Below, one piece after another: positions 1 to 10,100 of a stretch of DNA of 64,000 nt. The notes under the pieces are model-generated. The model worked only from the letters and a program-made list of their open reading frames with translations. It made no database searches and was not told the origin of the DNA. The DNA is taken from contig OY987308.1 of the NCBI GenBank assembly GCA_963920635.1, positions 21,481,096 through 21,545,095 on the forward strand, read 5' to 3'. This stretch comes from Pseudeuparius sepicola (lineage: Eukaryota; Arthropoda; Insecta; Coleoptera; Anthribidae). The number at the start of each line of letters is the position of its first letter. Positions within the stretch are counted from its first letter, which is position 1. The position numbers and the translations under genes are program-made.

Positions 1-556
1 ATAATTGATTTGGGGTGCAAGATATTTTAGATACTAGGCGGACCACTGAGGGTATTTCTTCAGCTAGAGTAATTTTTGTACTTTTCATATAGGTAGTCAC
101 AATCTAAAATAAGAAAGTCATAATAATGGCAGTTAAACTAAATAGGCACTTGGAGGGACTTTTGAAAATTGATCTGCGGCGCAAGTTAGATGCTAGACGG
201 ATCACTGAGGGTACTTCTTTAGCTACATTAATTTGTGAATTTTTCGTAATAGTCTTTGATTTTACAAAAAATCGGAGGTTCTAAAATTTTTCTATTTTTA
301 TAGATCGAACCTGCATGGTGCCTTCCCATAGCATACCAAAAATAATTTAAAGATTTTAGATGCTTCCAATTAGTGCCCATATGCTTATAAATATGTTATG
401 TACTTAATAAATTTTGTTTGTTTTTAACATTCAGGGCACTGGATATTCCAGCATATTACATTAATTAGCAATCCCCAGATAGGCACACCAAAATAAGTAT
501 CCCAGTTGAATTTTATTCGATATTTGGTGCGAGGAAATAAAGAAATAGTTAATGAC
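1..556 (-). repeat. Family A inner arm, fragment cut by the window edge
   Basis: Read on the minus strand this matches 27475-28010 almost block for block: the 'GGATCACTGAGGGTACTTC' stretch, the 'GATCGAACCTGCATGGTGCC' stretch and the 'GAGGAAATAAAGAAATAGTTA' end (first 20 bases) all have counterparts there. The match stops near 556. It is the part of family A where the 150-bp subterminal repeats give way to the interior. The rest lies beyond the window. Confidence 0.8.
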
Positions 557-654
557 TGGATTTGTTCTAAGAAAAAATAGAACAAGTCAAATTTCTATAA
601 AGCTCGCATTGGAAAAAATACGCAGTAAACAACCAACACTTTTGAACAAATACA

Positions 655-1180
655 GCTGCTTGTAAAGTTTTTCCACCAAAAATTGCAGTATCTTAACTAA
701 AATCCAATTTATTCCACATCCTTTGAAAATTCAAACGTAAATCGTTTTACCGCTAAAATGCAGCCAACACCTTCTCGATAATCCGACATGTCCCTAACTC
801 GCTGCCTGTCCGCGAGGAAAAATCAGAGAAATGGTCTCTGGGAAAAACATTTCCACATTTCCGTCCAAATCGCAGACTTTCGCGTCACTTCGTACCGTTC
901 TAGCCGCATTTTTATTCCTCTAACAATTTTTGCCTCAGAGCAAAAAGTCGAGGCTTCAATAGAAACCGAAGGCAAATCTCAAAAATCGCCGAATTCACTG
1001 CATCTCTAGGCGAGTTCTTTTTCCTCTGGCTCGGAATTTTCGTGTCGTGTGAGACGGGCTTTTTGCGGACCGAACTTTTGACAGCGTCGGGGGATTTTTG
1101 TTCGTCGGATTTTGTGGTGGTAAGAGACCGACCTAACTTTTCCTTCTCGGTGAATAACATAACCTAACTTTATTTACCTA
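655..1180 (+). repeat. Family A terminal-arm fragment, diverged
   Basis: This is a diverged copy of the terminal arm at 20165-20650 in the same orientation. Shared landmarks are 'AAAAATTGCAGTATCTT', 'TTTATTCCTCTAACAATTTT', 'TCAATAGAAACCGAAG' and 'CATAACCTAACTTT'. It carries many substitutions, so it is an older insertion than the 20146-30205 copy. The short open frames here also occur in the other copies with different stops and are not genes. Confidence 0.8.
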
Positions 1181-1644
1181 AAAATAATCGAAATTTTGTT
1201 TGATTTTTAGCGTTTTTTTTTCCTCATAATTGTGGAGCGAAATAATATAAAATGACACTGGCTTTCGACACAGAACCCTATTATATTAATAAAATGTTTC
1301 TTTAGTTAAACAATGGGCAATACCTGAGGCAGGAGACGCCAAAGAAAAGCGAGCAGTCCTAAACGTTTCGACTTCGAACTGCCAATCCCTGTCTGTTATC
1401 ATTCCTGGTTCAAAACTAATAATGTAGTCAAATGTACAAAAAGCAAAAGAGATGAATAAGTACGCCGCCATTTAATTTTCTGGACCTACTGTAGCCAGGT
1501 GTGGCTGAAGCAGCCCCAAGTGAAACAATCGCAGCAGGTTCACGAAAATAAACAGTGCCCGGAGGACTAGGTAACTGGGGTTACGGGTGTTGTTGACTTA
1601 ACTTTTGTTTTAGAAAATGATTACGCAGTGTCATTTACTTTTAA

Positions 1645-1891
1645 GGTGGATTTATAAACTCGACGTTTGCGTTGGCGCTCGCCGTTGCCGTTTGCGTCGA
1701 AAATTCAATTCAATATTTTACGTGTATAACTGTTTATAAACGCCATCGAACGTTGCCGTCTGCGTCCGATGCCGTCCGAGATAAACTAATTTCATCTTTC
1801 ACGTTCCGTCGTTCACATTTCTGGACGCAAACTGCGAAGGTCACCATCAACTTCAGAGCGCCAATGCAAACATCGAGTTTATAAATCCACC
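1645..1891. mobile_element. 247-bp MITE with TTAA target duplication
   Basis: Inverted ends of about 35 bp start GGTGGATTTATAAACTCGA and close with the complement; a TTAA lies on each side (1641-1644 and 1892-1895). The TTAA duplication is the piggyBac hallmark, but the terminal bases are not the usual CCY..RGG, so the superfamily is uncertain. The interior is short and GC-richer (repeated GTTTGCGT/GTTGCCGT words) and encodes nothing. Confidence 0.8.
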
Positions 1892-1920
1892 TTAACTCTT
1901 TCCAAAAGTAAAATACGCTA

Positions 1921-2515
1921 GGTGTGCAACCCCCACGGGTTTTTTGTCCATTAAAATATCCCCATTTTAATTTTGGTTTTCTGCAGACTCGGGTACTTTG
2001 GGGTGCTAGGGGCCACTTAATCAAATATTGTGCAATTATTTATGCTAGGAGGTTTCTTTGGGGTTGCTTTTTTATTGACTCTGGTACTTTGGGGTGCCAG
2101 GGGCCACTTAATCAAATATGGTGCAATTATTTTTGCTATGAAGTTGGGGTTGTCTCCAGCTTATCCATAATATGGCTATACAGGGTGTTTGAAAATTAAC
2201 TTTGAAAATAAACCTGTTTTTACCGACTCAGGTACTTTGGGGTGTGGGGGGCCGTTTAGGCATATGGTGTGCAATTATATTTGCTAGGAAATTTCTTTGG
2301 GGTTGTCTCCAACTTATCCATATGCTTTACAGGGTGTTTGAAAATTAACTTTGAAAATAAACCTCTTTTTACCGACTCTGGTACTTTGGGGCGTGGCGTG
2401 GGGGCCTTTTAGGCATATGGGGCGCAATTATATTTGCTAGGAAGTTTCTGTGGGGTTGTCTCCAGCTTAGCCATTTGTTATACACGGTGTTTGAAAGTTA
2501 TTTTTGATTGTTGAG
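1921..2515 (+). repeat. 148-bp tandem repeat, about four diverged units (family C)
   Basis: Each unit contains 'CAGGGTGTTTGAAAATTAAC', 'TACTTTGGGGTG' and a 'TTTCTTTGGGGTTGTCTCC' segment. The units are diverged here; a more regular set lies inverted at 24790-26225. An (AAAT)n tract at 2519-2542 follows the last unit. Confidence 0.85.
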
Positions 2516-2604
2516 AATTTAAATAAATAAATAAATAAATAAAATAAGCCCACAAATCTATTTCTTTGTGATTGTGTGTGTCAGGCCTGACTGTTCATTT
2601 TTAG

Positions 2605-2901
2605 GATGTTACCAAGAATTGATGAAAACCAGATTGGATTTTAAGGACAGTGCTGATGAACTTCTCTTCTAGCAGCTATGTTTTTTAAATGTAAGTTTGC
2701 TTTTTGTTTGTAATATGTCGGCTTTTCCAAAGCATTCGTTGTATTATTTGGGCTACAACTTTAATACTTGTTGCAGATGTGCCAGCTGCTTGATTATTTC
2801 CAAAGAGTCCATCGGGAGAGAAACATTGATTGGCCGCACCTCGATGCTTTCCACCAGTTAAGAGCTGCTCTCAGCCTCGGCGACACATCAAGGGAGAAGA
2901 G
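2605..2901 (+). pseudogene. Two degenerate exons of an unidentified gene, family C copy 1
   Basis: Segment one (2605-2690) follows TTTTTAG and ends at AAAT|GTAAGT. In its best frame it reads CYQELMKTRLDFKDSADELL and then has an in-frame TAG. Segment two (2777-2901) follows TTGCAG, reads MCQLLDYFQRVHRERNIDW then PHLDAFHQLRAALSLGDTSR, and ends at a GTGAGT donor. The junction phases agree (0, then 2). The same segments recur at 24718-24602 and 24493-24375 on the minus strand, and the first again at 25163-25078. Conserved frame and splice sites show descent from a real coding gene; the stop shows this copy is broken. I do not recognise the protein. Confidence 0.55.
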
Positions 2902-3259
2902 GTGAGTGCGAAACTTTCCGTTTATTTCAATAAAGAGGCGATTTTTTTATTTTACTACTTCTTTTCCTTTTGTATGTTTTTTGAATATTTTTTGCCGATC
3001 TCGTTGATTTATTGGGGCAATGGTTCCCCCAAAACTGCCCCTGATTCTACCAAATTATCGACATCAGGAAAACCGTTTAAATAATTTTTAGACTTTTACT
3101 TTAGGAAGTATTTTCCCTTGATGTTTTTTATATGATGCAAAAAGTTGGATATTTTTTTACTTTGACTTTTTGCGTCATCCACACAGGTTTTTGGTCATCC
3201 GACAGTCCAGAACAAAGAAGAAATAATAATAAAAAAATGAACGAGTAGAGGTAGACATA

Positions 3260-3448
3260 TTAGAGAATGGGACAGCGCGTGACGTTCAATGCGATACTAA
3301 ACACACCCAATGCACACTTAAACACTTTGCATTTGCAACTGAACGAATTTACCGAATGGCCGGCTTATATAAACAAGACGCCGCCGCAGGAGCTGTGCGG
3401 TTGCTAAGATACGAGGGACGCTTCGTCACGCGCTGTCCCATTCTCTAA
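3260..3448. mobile_element. 189-bp MITE inserted in family C copy 1
   Basis: The ends are perfect or near-perfect inverted repeats, TTAGAGAATGGGACAGCGCG..., of 25-30 bp. The interior includes a TATA-like 'GGCTTATATAAACAAG'. The flanking sequence on both sides continues the family C block, which confirms the insertion. A clear target duplication is not visible. Confidence 0.75.
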
Positions 3449-4176
3449 TGTGTCTTACTATACCTTTGATGTTTTAATCTTTTCATCGATGTATAAAAAG
3501 AAGCTGTTATTTTATTGCAATATCCAAAGACAAATAGTGCGAATAAATAATTCATTGGGCTACTTATTGTCTACAAAGACAAGATTGATATTTTTCTGAC
3601 TTGAAACTTGAAATTAATTAAATTTGTGAGTTGTTCATTAATGGTGGTAGTTCTAGAACTTAATAATAATAATAATATTAATAATAATAATAATAAACGT
3701 CATTATTTATTGTCGAGAAAGTTACAAGAATTAAAATGCAGAACTTCAAACTTCCACATGGAAAATAAACTTTAAAAATGACAATTGCAATGTCAAACTG
3801 ATTGGTATTTTGTATTTTTGGGGTGCATTTAAATGTTTGTGTGAAGGCTCATCAGATTGTTGAACGGTAATGAACAGTGGTAATGGAAACTGAGGTTTAG
3901 AGCAAATAGTTACTTGGTATCAATTTTCAGGTGTGTTTTGTCTGCATGTTTTTCGATATTTTAAGTACATCTTAAACTGGTAACTACTTGGATCTAGGCC
4001 CACCAAATAATGAATCAGAACATTGAAAATTGCAATTCTCCTGCTGACCGGCAAACCACAGCACATCTTCAAAGCTCTCAGCGAACTGCTGTCTTGACTT
4101 TTTCTAAATTGTACAGTAATTTAAAGTTAAATTAAAATTTGCGGATTATCACTTTCGGATTGCCATCCTTCTTCAG

Positions 4177-4291
4177 TAAGCCTCATCCCTCGAGGAATCC
4201 ATTTGGTTTTCTGAGGGCTGCGACTGACTGGCAAAAGGCAACAGTTCGGAAAAGGCGACCCACATCATCATGTGAAAGCTGTTTCATTTAG
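4177..4291 (+). CDS. Possible terminal exon, 37 codons, unidentified
   Basis: A good acceptor (TTGCCATCCTTCTTCAG) is followed by an open frame, KPHPSRNPFGFLRAATDWQ and then KATVRKRRPTSSCESCFI, to a TAG at 4289-4291. It is basic and has ordinary codon composition in a surround that is otherwise AT-rich and full of stops. It lies just past the end of family C copy 1. No family is recognised and no upstream exon is identified, so it may be a captured fragment or chance. Confidence 0.25.
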
Positions 4292-4411
4292 TTACCATAT
4301 TGTTGGGTGGTATCATAATTGATTGTTCTATGAATAGTGTAATTGCTGCTAATTTCTTTGAAAATTCCATACCTACCTTTTTTGACCAATCAGAGGTTCT
4401 TTTTTTGCTTC

Positions 4412-4425
4412 GTTGTCATGGCAAC
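4412..4425. promoter_or_regulatory. X-box-like palindrome, one mismatch
   Basis: GTTGTCATGGCAAC is one base from the RFX X-box palindrome. A second, perfect one lies 123 bp downstream. No transcript start is identified nearby, so function is unproven. Confidence 0.35.
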
Positions 4426-4534
4426 TCAAAAAATTTCCGGAAATATTCTCGCTTGCTCTAGGCAACAGGAGGTGACTACAACGAAAATTTCATGTCGCCA
4501 AGGTACACCCAATAAAACACAAGCATTTCTTAAC

Positions 4535-4548
4535 GTTGCCATGGCAAC
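4535..4548. promoter_or_regulatory. Perfect X-box palindrome (RFX-type)
   Basis: GTTGCCATGGCAAC is a perfect 14-bp palindrome and a full match to the RFX transcription-factor X-box consensus. It may be part of a mobile hairpin family, since the flanks contain CCGGAAAT/CTCGCTTGC words shared with the hairpins at 4690-5105. Confidence 0.4.
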
Positions 4549-4689
4549 TTGTCTATTTTTTCGGAACAAGCACCTAGCTGTAAGATTAATAAGTGGAAAT
4601 CTTCCTCCTATACAACAATAACACCAGTCACCATATGTCACCAATTTAATTGTATTTTCAAATAGTTTTGACATGAAATTTTCGTACCG

Positions 4690-4840
4690 AATCTCCCGCG
4701 AGCATGAATTAAAATTCCGGAAATTTTTTCTCGCTTGCGAATTTTTTAAGAAAATTTCCCTCGGCTACCACTTCGAAAAAAATTTCCAGAAATAATTCAT
4801 GCTCTAGGGAGATTATAAGTGAAAATTTTTTGATAGATGT
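4690..4840. repeat. Imperfect hairpin element, copy 1
   Basis: The left arm 'AATCTCCCGCGAGCATGAATT' (first 20 bases) pairs with a right arm complementary to it near 4795-4830, and the AATT-CCGGAAATTTTT stems also pair. A second version follows at 4915-5105. It is noncoding. Confidence 0.6.
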
Positions 4841-4914
4841 CATTATTATAATGTGACATTGTAACATATAATTAACAAAAATTTTGATAATAATTTCGGT
4901 TAATATACGTGTAG

Positions 4915-5105
4915 GAATGGAACTTTCTTACCGAATCCCCCACGTTCTTGAATTAATATCCGGAAATTTTTCTCTAACACGAATTTTTTAAGAAAATTAT
5001 CCGTTGTCGCTACGCGTCTCATGATAATTTTCAAAATATTCGTGTACTCGAAAAATTTCTGGCAATAATTCAAGCACTAGGGCGATTGCTAGTGACAATT
5101 TTTTA
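4915..5105. repeat. Imperfect hairpin element, copy 2
   Basis: It has the same architecture as 4690-4840: CCGAATCCCCCACG...GAATTAATATCCGGAAATTTTT at the left, and TTTCTGGCAATAATTCAAGC...AGGGCGATT at the right. The central part contains GTCGCTACGCGTCTC, reminiscent of the GAG-CGTAAGC tips of the hairpins at 41494 and 54889. Confidence 0.6.
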
Positions 5106-5479
5106 GTTTACAGAAGCATTCACCAATATTCTCTTATATTTTTGTTTACAATAATTATTGGCATTTTTTTTTTCGAATATAAAATTAAGTTCTGTATTGT
5201 CAGCCTAATAAACAAAATTTTTATTTTGCCGATTCAAACTTACAACTTCCTATAAAACAATATAAAGTTGTCTAAAAGTCACCGTTCATGCAAACCTAAA
5301 CGAATTCTTTCAAATAGTATTGTGTAGTTCTAAAAAGAACTGTTTGCTTCATGCTACGATCAGCAGTTGGTTCTTCCATGTGTGCGTGGCTCCAAGAAGA
5401 ACATCGGTGAGTTGAAGACCACGAAGTTGACTCTGGAAATAATTAGAAAAATAAATTAAATAAGACAGAAAATTGCCAA

Positions 5480-5708
5480 ACTCCCCTTTGCGAGGATTGC
5501 TTATAAGATTGTTCAAACTTTCTATTAAACTCCCGAAACTCCAGCTTAATAGACCGAACTCTAAGAGATTAGTCAAAGTCCCAGAACTCCCACTCAAGAG
5601 GCTGCCCAAACTTCCAAAACTACCAGTTAAGAGACCAGCGAAACTCCCAGCTGTGGCTGGAAAACTCCCGAAACTCCCGAAATTCCCATAACTCCCGAAA
5701 CTCCCATT
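5480..5708. repeat. Degenerate minisatellite based on AACTCCCGA
   Basis: Nine- to eighteen-base units around 'AAACTCCCGAAACTCCC' repeat irregularly. On the minus strand this reads as a Gly/Ser/Phe-rich frame (GSFGSYGNFGSFGSF) and on the plus strand as KLPKLP repeats. Both frames stay open only because the unit lacks stops. I see no start context or splice sites supporting a gene. Confidence 0.6.
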
Positions 5709-5761
5709 CAAGGAACTAAACTACCAAAACTAATTTGTGGTTGATAACAATTTTATTTCAG

Positions 5762-5899
5762 AGTTTGCTGAAGACGTCAATGTACAAAATGACTGGACCT
5801 GTAAAGATCAAAGAATGGAAATTTGAAGAAAGAAAACACCCAAAGGCTCTTTTTAGAGCCCCAAATAAATTAGAGAGAATTCGCACAAGGTTTTACTAA
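5762..5899 (+). CDS. Probable terminal exon, 45 codons, ending just before the giant array
   Basis: A strong acceptor (ATAACAATTTTATTTCAG) precedes an uninterrupted frame in phase 0, beginning SLLKTSMYKMTGPVKIKEWK and ending FRAPNKLERIRTRFY, with TAA at 5897-5899. It is lysine- and arginine-rich. The composition differs from the stop-rich surroundings, which favours real or recently real coding. No upstream exon is identified. The stop lies 27 bp before the GGGA array, so any 3' UTR would have to run into repeat DNA or end very quickly. I do not recognise the protein. Confidence 0.4.
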   Translation, partial: SLLKTSMYKMTGPVKIKEWKFEERKHPKALFRAPNKLERIRTRFY

Positions 5900-5925
5900 A
5901 TGGTGTACCTCAGAAGGGTGTGGAG

Positions 5926-6000
5926 GGAGGGAGGGAGGGAGGGAGGGAGGGAGGGAGGGAGGGAGGGAGGGAGGGAGGGAGGGAGGGAGGGAGGGAGGGA
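5926..6000 (+). repeat. (GGGA)n array, about 19 copies
   Basis: It is an uninterrupted GGGA tetramer run. The plus strand is purine-only with G triplets every four bases, which could form a G-quadruplex or triplex. It is the first of three consecutive arrays. Confidence 0.97.
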
Positions 6001-6004
6001 AAAA

Positions 6005-7100
6005 GGTGGGTCCGTGTGTTGGAAGGTGGGTCCGTGTGTTGGAAGGTGGGTCCGTGTGTTGGAAGGTGGGTCCGTGTGTTGGAAGGTGGGTCCGTGTGTT
6101 GGAAGGTGGGTCCGTGTGTTGGAAGGTGGGTCCGTGTGTTGGAAGGTGGGTCCGTGTGTTGGAAGGTGGGTCCGTGTGTTGGAAGGTGGGTCCGTGTGTT
6201 GGAAGGTGGGTCCGTGTGTTGGAAGGTGGGTCCGTGTGTTGGAAGGTGGGTCCGTGTGTTGGAAGGTGGGTCCGTGTGTTGGAAGGTGGGTCCGTGTGTT
6301 GGAAGGTGGGTCCGTGTGTTGGAAGGTGGGTCCGTGTGTTGGAAGGTGGGTCCGTGTGTTGGAAGGTGGGTCCGTGTGTTGGAAGGTGGGTCCGTGTGTT
6401 GGAAGGTGGGTCCGTGTGTTGGAAGGTGGGTCCGTGTGTTGGAAGGTGGGTCCGTGTGTTGGAAGGTGGGTCCGTGTGTTGGAAGGTGGGTCCGTGTGTT
6501 GGAAGGTGGGTCCGTGTGTTGGAAGGTGGGTCCGTGTGTTGGAAGGTGGGTCCGTGTGTTGGAAGGTGGGTCCGTGTGTTGGAAGGTGGGTCCGTGTGTT
6601 GGAAGGTGGGTCCGTGTGTTGGAAGGTGGGTCCGTGTGTTGGAAGGTGGGTCCGTGTGTTGGAAGGTGGGTCCGTGTGTTGGAAGGTGGGTCCGTGTGTT
6701 GGAAGGTGGGTCCGTGTGTTGGAAGGTGGGTCCGTGTGTTGGAAGGTGGGTCCGTGTGTTGGAAGGTGGGTCCGTGTGTTGGAAGGTGGGTCCGTGTGTT
6801 GGAAGGTGGGTCCGTGTGTTGGAAGGTGGGTCCGTGTGTTGGAAGGTGGGTCCGTGTGTTGGAAGGTGGGTCCGTGTGTTGGAAGGTGGGTCCGTGTGTT
6901 GGAAGGTGGGTCCGTGTGTTGGAAGGTGGGTCCGTGTGTTGGAAGGTGGGTCCGTGTGTTGGAAGGTGGGTCCGTGTGTTGGAAGGTGGGTCCGTGTGTT
7001 GGAAGGTGGGTCCGTGTGTTGGAAGGTGGGTCCGTGTGTTGGAAGGTGGGTCCGTGTGTTGGAAGGTGGGTCCGTGTGTTGGAAGGTGGGTCCGTGTGTT
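6005..7100 (+). repeat. 20-bp tandem array, 55 identical copies
   Basis: The unit is GGTGGGTCCGTGTGTTGGAA. All copies read identically in the window; the last lacks the GGAA and runs straight into the GTGTT array, whose sequence matches the GTGTT at the end of the 20-mer core. Twenty is not a multiple of three and the unit has no stop in any frame, so the long open frames over it are artefacts. Confidence 0.98.
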
Positions 7101-10100
7101 GTGTTGTGTTGTGTTGTGTTGTGTTGTGTTGTGTTGTGTTGTGTTGTGTTGTGTTGTGTTGTGTTGTGTTGTGTTGTGTTGTGTTGTGTTGTGTTGTGTT
7201 GTGTTGTGTTGTGTTGTGTTGTGTTGTGTTGTGTTGTGTTGTGTTGTGTTGTGTTGTGTTGTGTTGTGTTGTGTTGTGTTGTGTTGTGTTGTGTTGTGTT
7301 GTGTTGTGTTGTGTTGTGTTGTGTTGTGTTGTGTTGTGTTGTGTTGTGTTGTGTTGTGTTGTGTTGTGTTGTGTTGTGTTGTGTTGTGTTGTGTTGTGTT
7401 GTGTTGTGTTGTGTTGTGTTGTGTTGTGTTGTGTTGTGTTGTGTTGTGTTGTGTTGTGTTGTGTTGTGTTGTGTTGTGTTGTGTTGTGTTGTGTTGTGTT
7501 GTGTTGTGTTGTGTTGTGTTGTGTTGTGTTGTGTTGTGTTGTGTTGTGTTGTGTTGTGTTGTGTTGTGTTGTGTTGTGTTGTGTTGTGTTGTGTTGTGTT
7601 GTGTTGTGTTGTGTTGTGTTGTGTTGTGTTGTGTTGTGTTGTGTTGTGTTGTGTTGTGTTGTGTTGTGTTGTGTTGTGTTGTGTTGTGTTGTGTTGTGTT
7701 GTGTTGTGTTGTGTTGTGTTGTGTTGTGTTGTGTTGTGTTGTGTTGTGTTGTGTTGTGTTGTGTTGTGTTGTGTTGTGTTGTGTTGTGTTGTGTTGTGTT
7801 GTGTTGTGTTGTGTTGTGTTGTGTTGTGTTGTGTTGTGTTGTGTTGTGTTGTGTTGTGTTGTGTTGTGTTGTGTTGTGTTGTGTTGTGTTGTGTTGTGTT
7901 GTGTTGTGTTGTGTTGTGTTGTGTTGTGTTGTGTTGTGTTGTGTTGTGTTGTGTTGTGTTGTGTTGTGTTGTGTTGTGTTGTGTTGTGTTGTGTTGTGTT
8001 GTGTTGTGTTGTGTTGTGTTGTGTTGTGTTGTGTTGTGTTGTGTTGTGTTGTGTTGTGTTGTGTTGTGTTGTGTTGTGTTGTGTTGTGTTGTGTTGTGTT
8101 GTGTTGTGTTGTGTTGTGTTGTGTTGTGTTGTGTTGTGTTGTGTTGTGTTGTGTTGTGTTGTGTTGTGTTGTGTTGTGTTGTGTTGTGTTGTGTTGTGTT
8201 GTGTTGTGTTGTGTTGTGTTGTGTTGTGTTGTGTTGTGTTGTGTTGTGTTGTGTTGTGTTGTGTTGTGTTGTGTTGTGTTGTGTTGTGTTGTGTTGTGTT
8301 GTGTTGTGTTGTGTTGTGTTGTGTTGTGTTGTGTTGTGTTGTGTTGTGTTGTGTTGTGTTGTGTTGTGTTGTGTTGTGTTGTGTTGTGTTGTGTTGTGTT
8401 GTGTTGTGTTGTGTTGTGTTGTGTTGTGTTGTGTTGTGTTGTGTTGTGTTGTGTTGTGTTGTGTTGTGTTGTGTTGTGTTGTGTTGTGTTGTGTTGTGTT
8501 GTGTTGTGTTGTGTTGTGTTGTGTTGTGTTGTGTTGTGTTGTGTTGTGTTGTGTTGTGTTGTGTTGTGTTGTGTTGTGTTGTGTTGTGTTGTGTTGTGTT
8601 GTGTTGTGTTGTGTTGTGTTGTGTTGTGTTGTGTTGTGTTGTGTTGTGTTGTGTTGTGTTGTGTTGTGTTGTGTTGTGTTGTGTTGTGTTGTGTTGTGTT
8701 GTGTTGTGTTGTGTTGTGTTGTGTTGTGTTGTGTTGTGTTGTGTTGTGTTGTGTTGTGTTGTGTTGTGTTGTGTTGTGTTGTGTTGTGTTGTGTTGTGTT
8801 GTGTTGTGTTGTGTTGTGTTGTGTTGTGTTGTGTTGTGTTGTGTTGTGTTGTGTTGTGTTGTGTTGTGTTGTGTTGTGTTGTGTTGTGTTGTGTTGTGTT
8901 GTGTTGTGTTGTGTTGTGTTGTGTTGTGTTGTGTTGTGTTGTGTTGTGTTGTGTTGTGTTGTGTTGTGTTGTGTTGTGTTGTGTTGTGTTGTGTTGTGTT
9001 GTGTTGTGTTGTGTTGTGTTGTGTTGTGTTGTGTTGTGTTGTGTTGTGTTGTGTTGTGTTGTGTTGTGTTGTGTTGTGTTGTGTTGTGTTGTGTTGTGTT
9101 GTGTTGTGTTGTGTTGTGTTGTGTTGTGTTGTGTTGTGTTGTGTTGTGTTGTGTTGTGTTGTGTTGTGTTGTGTTGTGTTGTGTTGTGTTGTGTTGTGTT
9201 GTGTTGTGTTGTGTTGTGTTGTGTTGTGTTGTGTTGTGTTGTGTTGTGTTGTGTTGTGTTGTGTTGTGTTGTGTTGTGTTGTGTTGTGTTGTGTTGTGTT
9301 GTGTTGTGTTGTGTTGTGTTGTGTTGTGTTGTGTTGTGTTGTGTTGTGTTGTGTTGTGTTGTGTTGTGTTGTGTTGTGTTGTGTTGTGTTGTGTTGTGTT
9401 GTGTTGTGTTGTGTTGTGTTGTGTTGTGTTGTGTTGTGTTGTGTTGTGTTGTGTTGTGTTGTGTTGTGTTGTGTTGTGTTGTGTTGTGTTGTGTTGTGTT
9501 GTGTTGTGTTGTGTTGTGTTGTGTTGTGTTGTGTTGTGTTGTGTTGTGTTGTGTTGTGTTGTGTTGTGTTGTGTTGTGTTGTGTTGTGTTGTGTTGTGTT
9601 GTGTTGTGTTGTGTTGTGTTGTGTTGTGTTGTGTTGTGTTGTGTTGTGTTGTGTTGTGTTGTGTTGTGTTGTGTTGTGTTGTGTTGTGTTGTGTTGTGTT
9701 GTGTTGTGTTGTGTTGTGTTGTGTTGTGTTGTGTTGTGTTGTGTTGTGTTGTGTTGTGTTGTGTTGTGTTGTGTTGTGTTGTGTTGTGTTGTGTTGTGTT
9801 GTGTTGTGTTGTGTTGTGTTGTGTTGTGTTGTGTTGTGTTGTGTTGTGTTGTGTTGTGTTGTGTTGTGTTGTGTTGTGTTGTGTTGTGTTGTGTTGTGTT
9901 GTGTTGTGTTGTGTTGTGTTGTGTTGTGTTGTGTTGTGTTGTGTTGTGTTGTGTTGTGTTGTGTTGTGTTGTGTTGTGTTGTGTTGTGTTGTGTTGTGTT
10001 GTGTTGTGTTGTGTTGTGTTGTGTTGTGTTGTGTTGTGTTGTGTTGTGTTGTGTTGTGTTGTGTTGTGTTGTGTTGTGTTGTGTTGTGTTGTGTTGTGTT

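Larger units (their letters stand above)
1921..4090 (+). repeat. Family C block, copy 1
   Basis: This block is collinear with the reverse complement of 22050-26230 (copy 2). In order it has 148-bp-type tandem units, exon-like segments (2605-2690 and 2777-2901), an intron-like stretch, a 3187-3230 segment, and an AT-rich tail ending in 'CCAAATAATGAATCAGAAC' and 'GACCGGCAAACCACAG'. It is interrupted by the MITE at 3260-3448, which copy 2 lacks, so that MITE arrived after the block was duplicated. Confidence 0.75.

Noticed and set aside
5349..5711. Gly/Ser/Phe-rich 120-aa minus-strand protein
   Set aside because: It is the reading of a degenerate AACTCCCGA minisatellite, open in the opposite strand too, with no splice or start evidence.
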